The position numbers and the translations under genes were made by a program. The notes under the pieces are model-generated. The model did no database searches and had not been told where the DNA came from. It worked only from the letters and a program-made list of their open reading frames with translations. From contig JAFGXP010000017.1 of assembly GCA_016936535.1 (NCBI GenBank), forward strand, positions 62,001 through 126,000: 64,000 bases of DNA. The letters are read 5' to 3'. This stretch comes from Thiotrichales bacterium. Lineage in GTDB: Bacteria; Pseudomonadota; Gammaproteobacteria; Thiomicrospirales; Thiomicrospiraceae. Within the stretch, counting starts at the first letter, position 1; the number at the start of each line of letters is the position of its first letter. Of this stretch, positions 8,142 to 16,534 are shown piece by piece.

Positions 8142-9485
8142 TTACTCCCTCGTTGGATGCGTTGCCGCATAATTCGCAAACCAAGCTTCAATAGCTTCGG
8201 GCGTGCGCGGCAACCCCTTACTTAAAACGTCACACCCTTGGGCCGTCACCAGCACATCATCTTCAATCCGAATGCCGATTCCGTGCCACTTAGCATCCAC
8301 GGTTGTGTGTCTCGAAGAGATATAAATCCCCGGTTCTACCGTAATAACCATTCCAGCTTGGAGCGGTCGCCACGCCCCCTGCAGTTTATAAAGCCCAACA
8401 TCATGCACATCCAAGCCTAACCAATGACCGGTACCGTGCATAAAAAAAGCTTTGCAAGCCTCATTCGCAACCAACTCTTCTGGGTCGCCGTTCAGGATGC
8501 CTAAAGCGTGCAAACCTTCTGTCAAAACTTGCAGAGTGATTTGATGCAACTGCTGATAAGTCACCCCCGGTGCAATCTTTGCAATCACGGCTTGTTGAGC
8601 ATCCAAAACCAAACGATACAATGCCGCCTGCTCTCGAGTAAATTTGCCACTGGGAGGAAAGGTATGCGTAATATCACCGGCATATCCCTGATATTCCGCA
8701 CCCGCATCCACCAGTAAAAGCGCATTGGCCTCAAGGGGGGTGTTATTTTCGGTATAGTGCAAAATACAGGCATTTTCACCGCTGGCACAAATGCTGTTGA
8801 ATGCGACCCTCTGTGCACCACCATTGAAAAAAGCCGCTTCGAGCGCCGCTTGAACTTGGCGCTCAGTGGCGCTCTTTTGTGCCGCCGCTGCCATCGCCGC
8901 CAGATGTCCTTGCACACTAATCTGTGCGGCCTCTCGCATCAAAGCCACTTCTTTTTCGTTTTTAATCAAACGCTGTTCATGCAAATACGGGTCTAAATCT
9001 GAAAAATGGGCAGGGGCATCGATTCCTTTACGCACTTGAGACTTTAACGTTTCCATCACAGGAACTAAAAGTGGCATCCAGTAGCCCATGTCCGAAAAAC
9101 TAAAAAAGAGCTGAGTTAGGCCCCTGCATAAATCGGGTAAACGGGCACTTAAGGTTTCAATCGGATAAGCGGCATCCACACCCAAGACGGAAACGGCTGC
9201 ATCCACTCCCAAACGCCGTCCCTGCCAAGTCTCTTGTTCCAAATCCTTTGGCCGCAGAAAAAGCAGCGTTTGCTCAGCCTGTGCCGTTTTGATGAGCAAT
9301 AAAACACAATCCGGCTCGGCAAAAGCGCTCAGGTACCAAAAATCACTGTGAGCCCGAAAGGGATAATCTACATCACGATTGCGCAGCTGTTCTTGACCTG
9401 AAAAAATCAGAGCCACACTGTTAAACGGCAATTGCGCAAATAATTGTGTGCGATGGGCGCGCGGATCAAAGTCGAGAAAAGGCAT
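8142..9485 (-). CDS. pepP: Xaa-Pro aminopeptidase PepP
   Basis: Dimetal aminopeptidase P that removes N-terminal residues preceding proline. The N-terminal creatinase-like domain (about 1-170) contains the conserved FRAHSDFWYLSAFAEPD. The C-terminal pita-bread catalytic domain has the metal ligands in LVDAGAEYQGYAGDITHTFP, FFMHGTGHWLGLDVHD, VITVEPGIYI and IRIEDDVLV. The 447-residue length matches E. coli PepP. It is the first visible gene of the pepP-ubiH-ubiI operon, about 55 bp downstream of ygfB. Confidence 0.95.
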   Translation of the reverse strand: MPFLDFDPRAHRTQLFAQLPFNSVALIFSGQEQLRNRDVDYPFRAHSDFWYLSAFAEPDCVLLLIKTAQAEQTLLFLRPKDLEQETWQGRRLGVDAAVSVLGVDAAYPIETLSARLPDLCRGLTQLFFSFSDMGYWMPLLVPVMETLKSQVRKGIDAPAHFSDLDPYLHEQRLIKNEKEVALMREAAQISVQGHLAAMAAAAQKSATERQVQAALEAAFFNGGAQRVAFNSICASGENACILHYTENNTPLEANALLLVDAGAEYQGYAGDITHTFPPSGKFTREQAALYRLVLDAQQAVIAKIAPGVTYQQLHQITLQVLTEGLHALGILNGDPEELVANEACKAFFMHGTGHWLGLDVHDVGLYKLQGAWRPLQAGMVITVEPGIYISSRHTTVDAKWHGIGIRIEDDVLVTAQGCDVLSKGLPRTPEAIEAWFANYAATHPTRE

Positions 9486-9540
9486 GCAATATCCTGTTTT
9501 GCAAATAAAAAACGATCAATTAAGTTATTTGAAATTCACT

Positions 9541-10134
9541 CTAGTGTAGGACACCGGAGGCGTTTGGAAAATCGTTAATGGGTGCCGCCTGCACAGGATT
9601 CAATTCTTCATTCAACATCAGCACAGCGACCTTAACGAACTCACTCAACTCCATCAAATCTTGCTCAATCTGTTCCAATGCAGGTTCTGAATCCATTTGC
9701 GCCAACTCAGAAGCATCAATTCGCGCAATTTCACTGAGGTCATTAATCACTTCCCGAACCGGTTCACTAATGGATTTTTCCATCTCATTCAACCCGCCCG
9801 CTAAGCCAATCCCATAAATAACGCCTTCACATAAATGCCCCAGCATCGCAGCGCGAAACACGATATCCTCTTGCTCGTCTGGCAAACAAAATACCAACTC
9901 AAATCCTGAACCGTTCAACCCTTGGTTGGTTTGCGTAAAAAGGTCGTGCAACGCCACGAGAAAGGACTCTTTAATGGAAGTCACTTGCGCTTCTTCAAGT
10001 AATTTTTTAATCCATACCGTCTCTTGTAATTCACTATCAACGCAGAGTAAACCAATCAACATTCCTTGCAAAAACGCTGGGGATTCAAGTTCTGGGTAAG
10101 GGGTAATTGCTTGATTGATGCTTTGAAAATCCAT
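9541..10134 (-). CDS. ygfB: YgfB/UPF0149 family protein
   Basis: A 197-residue, acidic, all-helical protein of the UPF0149 family. Recognisable segments include FLQGMLIGLLCVD near the N-terminus and LCEGVIYGIGLAGG in the middle. The biochemical role is not established from this sequence. In gammaproteobacteria the gene typically precedes pepP and faces zapA, as here. Confidence 0.85.
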   Translation of the reverse strand: MDFQSINQAITPYPELESPAFLQGMLIGLLCVDSELQETVWIKKLLEEAQVTSIKESFLVALHDLFTQTNQGLNGSGFELVFCLPDEQEDIVFRAAMLGHLCEGVIYGIGLAGGLNEMEKSISEPVREVINDLSEIARIDASELAQMDSEPALEQIEQDLMELSEFVKVAVLMLNEELNPVQAAPINDFPNASGVLH

Positions 10135-10311
10135 GCTTCCATCTCTTGTTTAAAGCCAATAATTCCGGAATAATACCATATTCATTGCGCGGGAAAACCC
10201 GTACATCTTTTTTGAAAACGCTTTGAGAACTCACAAAACAGGGTAGAGCCCCTTACCTTTTCTGAAGTTTCTTTGACAAAGTGACCAACCCCATTTTTAG
10301 GAGTAACCTCA

Positions 10312-10635
10312 ATGGTCGAAATTAACGTCTTAGGGCATCGGTTTAATTTCCCCTGCGCACCAGAAGAAAAGGCTCGTCTGCAAAAAGCAGCCCAACTCAT
10401 TGAACACAAAATGAACGAGCTGCCCAAAGCCAATCGCAATGAAAGAGCCTTAATTATGGTTGCGATCAACATTGCCTACGACTTGTTGCAATTGAAAGAG
10501 GAAACACAAGAACATGGCAGTGACCTGCGGGTAAAAATTGAAGAAATTCATCTCCTGCTCACCCAAGCATTGCAACAACAAGCTTTAAGCGATGCCGAGC
10601 GCAACGCTCTGGCTACCACAGCCTATCCAAACTAA
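10312..10635 (+). CDS. zapA: Cell division protein ZapA
   Basis: A 107-residue ZapA: it bundles FtsZ filaments and stabilises the Z-ring. The N-terminal strand VEINVLGHRFNFPCAPEEKARLQKAA is the typical ZapA head domain. The C-terminal part is a long coiled coil used for tetramer formation (LLQLKEETQEHGSDLRVKIEEIHLLL). TAGGAG lies nine bases before the ATG. It is followed by 6S RNA and fau, the conserved zapA-ssrS-ygfA order. Confidence 0.93.
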   Translation: MVEINVLGHRFNFPCAPEEKARLQKAAQLIEHKMNELPKANRNERALIMVAINIAYDLLQLKEETQEHGSDLRVKIEEIHLLLTQALQQQALSDAERNALATTAYPN

Positions 10636-10663
10636 ACAACTCGTCTTTGAAAAATAAGTCTGA

Positions 10664-10691
10664 TTGGCGCTGGGACAAATTTTGTTATAAT
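10664..10691 (+). promoter_or_regulatory. Sigma-70 promoter of 6S RNA
   Basis: TTGGCG (10664-10669), 16-bp spacer, then a perfect TATAAT (10686-10691). The predicted start point falls at about 10698, next to the 5' end of the 6S closing stem. Confidence 0.75.
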
Positions 10692-10697
10692 GTGCCC

Positions 10698-10864
10698 AGC
10701 ATGTGATCTGGGCTTAAACCCCGTTCCGATAATTACAACTTTGGGGCCAGATATTTGAAATGGTGTGCATCTCGTTAGCTTGCTAACCCGAGAAGCCTAA
10801 ATTTCTTAAGAAGGCTGCCACCTGAACTTTACGGTTCAGGGAATTTAGCTCAGATTGCATGTCT
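10698..10864 (+). ncRNA. ssrS: 6S RNA
   Basis: 6S RNA mimics an open promoter and sequesters sigma-70 RNA polymerase in stationary phase. The ends form a continuous closing stem: CATGTGATCTGGGC (10700-10713) pairs with GCTCAGATTGCATG (10848-10861) using Watson-Crick and G-U pairs only. The internal CCGAGAAGCC motif and the CCTGAAC/GGTTCAGG hairpin match known gammaproteobacterial 6S RNAs. Its place between zapA and the 5-formyl-THF cyclo-ligase gene is the conserved one. The ends are estimated to within a few bases. Confidence 0.9.
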
Positions 10865-10921
10865 TTTCTTTTGCTTCATGCCCTACCCGCAATGCTTTTC
10901 CAAACGTGAGGTTTACGCTTA

Positions 10922-11509
10922 ATGAGCGCTCCTTCAACTGAGCTTCGCAATCAATTGCGTGCCAAACGCCGTCAACTGAGCATGGCGTCTCAGCAACACA
11001 ATCAAAATCAAGCTTGCACCCACTTTCTTCATCACCTTGACCACCACCCTGAAGTAGCAAAAATCGCGGTATTTCTCAGTCAAGACGGCGAGCTCGGAAC
11101 CGAACAGCTGATTGAACAGCTCTGGAAACACCCAGGAATTTCAGTCTATTTACCGATTTTGGTCGGTCAACAGATGCAGTTTTCGCTTTATCACCCCCAA
11201 ACATCTTTAAAGCTCAATCGCTTTGGCATTCCTGAACCACAACACAGTGAAATCTGTGCCCCGCCCCAATTAGATTGGGTTCTTACTCCCTTGGTTGGAT
11301 TTGATCTAGCGGGGAATCGAATTGGAATGGGCGGCGGATTCTATGATCGTACTTTTGCCTTTAAACAGAAGAGGCAATCTGAAAAAACGCCGCTTTTAAT
11401 TGGGTGGGCACATAGCTGTCAACAACTTGAAAGCATTGAGGCTCGAGCATGGGATCTGCCACTCGATCTCTTGATTACTGAGCAAGGGCTGTTGAATTTT
11501 CGTCGCTGA
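10922..11509 (+). CDS. fau: 5-formyltetrahydrofolate cyclo-ligase
   Basis: Converts 5-formyl-THF plus ATP to 5,10-methenyl-THF, recovering folate from a dead-end store. At 195 residues it has the family length. The N-terminus has the RNQLRAKRRQLS basic helix, and the catalytic/phosphate-binding segment NRIGMGGGFYDRTFA is intact. It lies directly downstream of 6S RNA; in other gammaproteobacteria (ygfA) it is often read through from the ssrS promoter. The ribosome-binding site is weak (GTGAGGTTTACGCTTA before the ATG). Confidence 0.92.
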   Translation: MSAPSTELRNQLRAKRRQLSMASQQHNQNQACTHFLHHLDHHPEVAKIAVFLSQDGELGTEQLIEQLWKHPGISVYLPILVGQQMQFSLYHPQTSLKLNRFGIPEPQHSEICAPPQLDWVLTPLVGFDLAGNRIGMGGGFYDRTFAFKQKRQSEKTPLLIGWAHSCQQLESIEARAWDLPLDLLITEQGLLNFRR

Positions 11510-11565
11510 GCGCGCGAGCAGGATTGCCAAGCCGTTTTTACCCACTACCACCCAAAATACCCAAT

Positions 11566-13068
11566 TCAGGGAGCCGAAGCCAACTGCGCCAACAAGGTTG
11601 CATCCGCTGGAATTTTGAGCAGCTTGCCTTTCATCAATCGATTAGCGTTTTCCATTTGATTCAGTTGGGTAATCTGCTCAACTTTTACCTGATAGCGCTG
11701 TGCAATCGAATTCAAGGTATCTCCGGCTTTAACGCGATATTGCACATACTGTATCTGCGGGCCTTGAATTGGCGCAGGCTGGTACTGATCAACATAGCGA
11801 CTCAAACCTTTGGCAATCGCTAATGCCATTTTTTGCTGAAACTGTGGATTCATTAAATTACGCGCTTCATTTGGATTCGAAATAAAAGCGGTTTCAATCA
11901 ACATCGAAGGAATATCAATAGATTTGAGAACGGCAAAACCGGCAGATTGAACCTGATCACGGTGCATCACCACCTGTTCACGCATGCCAGCCAAAACCGC
12001 ATCCGCCAGTTTACGACTGTGGTCGATGGTTGCTTGCCGTGATAAATCGCTCAGCGCATAGGCAACGTCCTGATCAAATCGGTTTAAATCAACTGATTGT
12101 ACGTAAGCATTTTCACTTTTTGCCAGCAGTCGGGCCATACTGCTGCTCGCGCCCTTGCGGGAAAGAACATAGACAGAGCCCCCTTTTACCGATGCATCCG
12201 CAAAAGCATCCGCATGAATCGAAACAAAAATATCCGCCCCCTTTGCTTTCGCAATTTGCACACGTTCATGCAACGGAATATACACATCTCGATCACGAGT
12301 CAAAACGGCCCGCATTCCGGGCAAGGCGTCGATTTGCTGTTTTAAACGTTGTGCAATCTGTAAAGTAACCTGTTTCTCTTGCAGCCCAAGCTGAGCATTG
12401 ATGGCACCGGAATCCTTACCACCATGCCCTGCATCCAAAGCAACCACCAGCGGCTTAGAGGAAACTCGGCCAAGCAAATGACGGTTTTGTTCGGTTACGG
12501 CCGGAGCAATCGTTTGCGCAGCAATCACTTCTTTGGCTGCCAAAACCTCAGATTCCTGCGCCCGAACCGGGCTTTTGGCGGATGGTTTGTGCGCCACCGA
12601 CAAAGGCTCCGTTTCCGAAACATCCGGTCGAGATGGAGTGACCTTTGCAAATAAATCAATAATCAGATGCGCCTGTTCACGCTTCGGTTCGGCCATTAGA
12701 AATTCGTCCGCTTGCACCGACGACACTAAGTGCAAAACCAATTTTGTTTGCACGCCCTCTTGCTGAATCTGTAAGGCCTTTAAGTACGGATCTTTAAGCA
12801 GCTTGTGCTCAAACCCCAAGGCACTCTTACCCTGAGTAAACACAATTTCAAGCCGCTCTGGATCATGCAGCCGCGCCATCTGATAGTCCTTCTGGCCTTG
12901 CAACTGAACCACCACACGGGTTTTTTGAGCATCCTGCCCAACTCTGAGTTGCTGTAATGTGGTTTGTGCGTAAACGCTTTGACTGGTCATCAATAAGAAA
13001 CCGATGAACAGTAAGCGTGATAGTCTTTGCCAGCAAACATGGGATAGCGTCTGTGGAGCCCAAATCAT
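11566..13068 (-). CDS. amiB: N-acetylmuramoyl-L-alanine amidase AmiB (AMIN-Amidase_3-LysM)
   Basis: Periplasmic zinc amidase that splits septal peptidoglycan during daughter-cell separation. Domains: signal peptide ending SVYAQ (about 1-35), AMIN domain (about 37-130) for septal targeting, a Pro/Ser/Ala-rich linker, a catalytic Amidase_3 domain (about 210-430) with DAGHGGKDSGA, SIHADAF and the glutamate in LIETAFISN, and a C-terminal LysM (YRVKAGDTLNSIAQRY). The track starts at a TTG (13086); the ATG at 13068 with GAGGTG just upstream is preferred. Linked to tsaE as in E. coli, where mutL follows; here fau converges instead. Confidence 0.92.
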   Translation of the reverse strand: MIWAPQTLSHVCWQRLSRLLFIGFLLMTSQSVYAQTTLQQLRVGQDAQKTRVVVQLQGQKDYQMARLHDPERLEIVFTQGKSALGFEHKLLKDPYLKALQIQQEGVQTKLVLHLVSSVQADEFLMAEPKREQAHLIIDLFAKVTPSRPDVSETEPLSVAHKPSAKSPVRAQESEVLAAKEVIAAQTIAPAVTEQNRHLLGRVSSKPLVVALDAGHGGKDSGAINAQLGLQEKQVTLQIAQRLKQQIDALPGMRAVLTRDRDVYIPLHERVQIAKAKGADIFVSIHADAFADASVKGGSVYVLSRKGASSSMARLLAKSENAYVQSVDLNRFDQDVAYALSDLSRQATIDHSRKLADAVLAGMREQVVMHRDQVQSAGFAVLKSIDIPSMLIETAFISNPNEARNLMNPQFQQKMALAIAKGLSRYVDQYQPAPIQGPQIQYVQYRVKAGDTLNSIAQRYQVKVEQITQLNQMENANRLMKGKLLKIPADATLLAQLASAP

Positions 13069-13152
13069 AAACACCTCGTGGGTCAAAATGTAAAAAAATT
13101 GACGCGGTTAAAGTCGGTTTTTATGCATGAAGCAAAAGGTTTGCCAAGACGA

Positions 13153-13680
13153 TCATCTCGGCAAAAAATCGGCCGGCAAATGCGGTTTCATTAACTCAAT
13201 GAGTCGCTGCCCTGTCTCGGAAATTCCCTGAAGTAGGGCGTGCCTGGCAGATTCTTTCGCCTCCAAATGCAAAATGAGATCTGGAAGCGGTAATAAAGGT
13301 TCGGCCTTTTGCGGCCATTCAATCAGTGCCAAAAATGGGCCTTGCAATAGATCTCGAATCGCCAAATACTCAAGCTCCTCCGGATCACATAGTCGGTACA
13401 AATCAAAATGATGCACTGTCAAGCTCCCAGATTGAATCGGCACCTTATAACTTTCGACGAGTGTATAGGTAGGGCTTTTGACTTTCATTCCAGGCACAAA
13501 TGCTTGTAACAATGCGCGACTAAAAAAGGATTTGCCTGCTCCCAAATCGCCTTGTAGGTGCCAGAAAATACTTGGCGAGTCGGAGCAAAAAATGGACTGA
13601 ATCTGCTCGGCACAACACTGAGCAAACTGCTGCGTTGCCGCTTCGTCTTTTAAAACAAGTTGGATTTCAACTGGCTGCAT
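13153..13680 (-). CDS. tsaE: tRNA threonylcarbamoyladenosine biosynthesis ATPase TsaE
   Basis: Partner of TsaB/TsaD in making t6A37 of ANN-decoding tRNAs. A 175-residue P-loop protein with Walker A GDLGAGKSFFSRALL, then SPTYTLVESY and the HHFDLYRL segment, all typical of YjeE/TsaE. It precedes amiB on the minus strand by about 84 bp and is divergent from queG, another tRNA-modification gene, with only about 70 bp between them. Confidence 0.93.
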   Translation of the reverse strand: MQPVEIQLVLKDEAATQQFAQCCAEQIQSIFCSDSPSIFWHLQGDLGAGKSFFSRALLQAFVPGMKVKSPTYTLVESYKVPIQSGSLTVHHFDLYRLCDPEELEYLAIRDLLQGPFLALIEWPQKAEPLLPLPDLILHLEAKESARHALLQGISETGQRLIELMKPHLPADFLPR

Positions 13681-13748
13681 AAATCTCTCTAAATTGCGGT
13701 TTGATAGGGTTACAATTGCCGAATAGTTGATTTTTGGATTCTTTTTCT

Positions 13749-15011
13749 ATGCACGCATCTCCCGATCCGCTTCAAGCGCTCCCTGCGCAAATTAAAGCGT
13801 GGGGCCAAGCTTTAGGCTTTGCGGATATCGGCATCAGCGATGTCAACCTCAGTGCTTATGAAAGCGGCTATTTTAGCTGGCTTAATCAAGGCTTTCATGG
13901 AGAAATGCACTACCTTGAAACACATGGCACCAAGCGCACCCGTCCGGCGGAGCTGGTGCCAGGCACCTTGAGGGTCATTTCAGCGCGGATGAACTATTTT
14001 GATCACTCGGCTCAAGACGCATTGCAACAACTGCATCATCCGCAAGGTGCTTACCTTTCACGTTACGCTCTGGGTAAGGACTACCACAAACTGCTACGCA
14101 AACGCCTGGAGCAATTGGCGCAAACCATTCAAGCGCACTTCCCCGAACTGCAATATCGTGCTTTTTGTGACAGCGCTCCGGTTTTGGAGCAAGCTCTTGC
14201 TCATAAAGCAGGTCTTGGCTTTATCGGCAAAAACAGTTTGTTAATTCATCCACGCGCTGGTTCTTGGTTTTTTCTCGGCGAACTCTACATTAACTTGCCG
14301 ATTCCCGTTGACGCTCAACCCCACAAACAAGGCTGTGGTCCCTGTAGCGCGTGCCTGCAAGAATGCCCTACCCAAGCGATACTCCCCAACAATCAAATTG
14401 ATGCACGACGCTGCATCTCTTACCTCACCATTGAATACGATGGCGTGATTGATGAGGCTTTGCGTCCGTTGATGGGCAACCGAATTTATGGCTGCGACGA
14501 CTGCCAGTTAGTCTGTCCTTGGAACCACTTCAGCTCCCCAACGGAGGAACCGGCTTTTCAACACCGTTCGCCCCTTGACCGAGCCGAACTTTTACCCCTA
14601 TTTGCATGGGATGAAAGCACCTTCTTGTCTTTTTTTACCGGTTCGCCGATTCGGCGGATTGGCTATGCAAAATGGTGCCGTAATCTGGCCATTGCCATAG
14701 GCAATCAAGCTCTGCACCCATCAACGCTTAGTCCAAAGCAAAAACAGTTAAGTTTAGAAGCGCTTGCGCAAAAACTGGGGAAAATCTCGGAAATGGTCGA
14801 TGTTCATATCCTCTGGGCGCAGCAACAACTGCAAGCCGCACCGCAACCGCTCCATGCGCTCGCTAGCATCCCGATAGAAGTGACGCCCCCTAACCCTTTT
14901 TTTGCCAAACGCTATTATCTTCCACGTCAGAAGTCTGCTTGCACATCTCGCCAATCTCGTTCGGCCTTAGCGGTTACAAGCGATCAAATATCGAACCTTG
15001 AGTCGCGGTAA
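13749..15011 (+). CDS. queG: Epoxyqueuosine reductase QueG
   Basis: Cobalamin- and iron-sulfur-dependent enzyme for the last step of queuosine synthesis in tRNA. Two ferredoxin-type cluster motifs are visible: CGPCSACLQECPTQA with the later C of RRCISY, and CDDCQLVCPWN. The N-terminal part holds the cobalamin-binding core (FCDSAPVLEQALAHKAGLGFIGKNS). The track starts at a TTG (13734); I take the ATG at 13749, giving 420 residues, longer than the roughly 380 of E. coli because of a C-terminal extension. That extension overlaps the convergent dgt gene by 38 bp. Confidence 0.92.
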   Translation: MHASPDPLQALPAQIKAWGQALGFADIGISDVNLSAYESGYFSWLNQGFHGEMHYLETHGTKRTRPAELVPGTLRVISARMNYFDHSAQDALQQLHHPQGAYLSRYALGKDYHKLLRKRLEQLAQTIQAHFPELQYRAFCDSAPVLEQALAHKAGLGFIGKNSLLIHPRAGSWFFLGELYINLPIPVDAQPHKQGCGPCSACLQECPTQAILPNNQIDARRCISYLTIEYDGVIDEALRPLMGNRIYGCDDCQLVCPWNHFSSPTEEPAFQHRSPLDRAELLPLFAWDESTFLSFFTGSPIRRIGYAKWCRNLAIAIGNQALHPSTLSPKQKQLSLEALAQKLGKISEMVDVHILWAQQQLQAAPQPLHALASIPIEVTPPNPFFAKRYYLPRQKSACTSRQSRSALAVTSDQISNLESR

Positions 15012-16332
15012 ACAACTTGGCATAAAGCCGCGAAGCATAGGTATTGGTCATCCCAGCAATGTAATCGGAAATCACCCTCTGTCGTTCTTGTTCGGTCTCT
15101 TGTGCTTGGAACTTAGCATAGGTTTTCGCCGGCAAGAGTGCACTGGGATTGGCACGCAGCGATTTAAAGAGTTCCAAAACAATCAGCTGCCCTTTGTATT
15201 CCATCTGCTTCACTTCGGCAATGGTAATGACATTTTTAAAAACAAATCGTTTCAACAACTCAAGCACCGCCATCGCCCCGGGTTCTAAACGCGCTTGATA
15301 GGCTAACAAGGGGTGGCTAAAACAGGGATTCTGCTCAATTCTAATCGACTCAACCATTATGCCGACCATTTGACTCACTGCATGTTTACGCCCTTTTGAC
15401 GAATTGCTAAACAAGCGTTCCGTCATTTCTGGACCCCACAGTGGGTAAAGAGCTAACTCTTCACTGTTCATCACCTCTTTCTGCCAAAGATCACGATCGA
15501 GCATACGCAATGCAACCGCATCTTCTAAATCATGAATGCCATAGGCAATATCATCGGCCAATTCCATAATCGTGGTGTCTAGTGCTTTATGCTGAGTACG
15601 CTTATGCCCCTCGTGGGTGTGACTTAGGGCGGTAAAACGATGACGATCTTCTTCTGAGAAAGGCGCTAGCGCCCACTCCAAAATGGCTTTTTCTTCGCTG
15701 TAGATGCTCTTTGGCGGTAACCAACTGGCAAAATCCAGTACGCGAAAATCGCTGGTATCGGCCGCCTGTTGCTTTTCAACAAATGCCGCCTCCTCACTTA
15801 AAACTTCGGAATACAGAGCCGGATATTTCATTACCCCCAAAGTCGCCCGACGGGATAAATCGAGTCCATTGTTCGGGGTAAACTCACCAAGTTTAGCTAA
15901 GATACGTAAGGTTTGTGCATTGCCCTCAAAGCCGCCATGCTGACGCATCATATAATTTAGCGCAACTTCCCCGCCATGCCCAAAAGGGGGATGACCCAAG
16001 TCATGCGCCAAACAGATTCCCTCTATCAGATACATCGAAGGAAGCCAAGCCACGTAATCCTGCTCTCTCCCCAACGCATCCGTACCAACCGTGATTAATT
16101 GCTCCACCAAACCTGAACCAATTTGCGCGACCTCCATTGAGTGGGTCAAACGAGTCCGAAAAAAATCCGATTCATTCAGGCCAAAGATTTGTGTTTTGGC
16201 CTGCAATCGGCGAAAGGAAGCGGAGTGAATTACCCGAGCGCGGTCTCGTTGATAGACAATCCGTGCCGGTCGAGAAGGTTTATCGGTTAAAAAATCGGTG
16301 TAACGCTGCGTCCAAATGGCTTGATATAACAT
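14974..16332 (-). CDS. dgt: Deoxyguanosinetriphosphate triphosphohydrolase-like protein (Dgt, HD superfamily)
   Basis: dNTPase that releases triphosphate from dNTPs. The HD-domain metal ligands are seen in RTRLTHSMEVAQIG, CLAHDLGHPPFGHGGE and MELADDIAYGIHDLED. The N-terminal RDRARVIHSASFRRLQAKTQIFG is the classic dGTPase opening. The track start (16374) adds a hydrophobic stretch unlike the family; the ATG at 16332 (MLYQAIWTQRY) gives 452 residues and matches better. Its 3' end runs 38 bp into queG. Whether it is specific for dGTP or a broader dNTPase cannot be told. Confidence 0.9.
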   Translation of the reverse strand: MLYQAIWTQRYTDFLTDKPSRPARIVYQRDRARVIHSASFRRLQAKTQIFGLNESDFFRTRLTHSMEVAQIGSGLVEQLITVGTDALGREQDYVAWLPSMYLIEGICLAHDLGHPPFGHGGEVALNYMMRQHGGFEGNAQTLRILAKLGEFTPNNGLDLSRRATLGVMKYPALYSEVLSEEAAFVEKQQAADTSDFRVLDFASWLPPKSIYSEEKAILEWALAPFSEEDRHRFTALSHTHEGHKRTQHKALDTTIMELADDIAYGIHDLEDAVALRMLDRDLWQKEVMNSEELALYPLWGPEMTERLFSNSSKGRKHAVSQMVGIMVESIRIEQNPCFSHPLLAYQARLEPGAMAVLELLKRFVFKNVITIAEVKQMEYKGQLIVLELFKSLRANPSALLPAKTYAKFQAQETEQERQRVISDYIAGMTNTYASRLYAKLFTATQGSIFDRL

Positions 16333-16534
16333 AGAATCCACTAAAGAAGAGAATAAAAAGGCCTTTAAAATCAAAACTATTAAATAACGTTCTCAACACT
16401 TTTCCAATGTTTTTTACTAAGCGGGCTTAAAAAAGCTTTCTTAGGCGCCTTTTGGGTGTAAAGATTGTCAGCGAACCGTCAAATCGGTTAGGCTGTTTGC
16501 CAAAATTGATTGTTTTTTAGCTTGGAGTAAAACG

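Noticed and set aside
8585-8917. 110-residue minus-strand ORF within pepP
   Set aside because: It is an out-of-frame shadow of the PepP catalytic domain with a basic, Arg-rich composition typical of frame shadows.
11524-11823. 99-residue plus-strand ORF downstream of fau
   Set aside because: It is antisense to the LysM end of amiB, with no ribosome-binding site and random composition.
12030-12368. 112-residue plus-strand ORF antisense to amiB
   Set aside because: His/Pro-rich shadow of the amidase catalytic domain.
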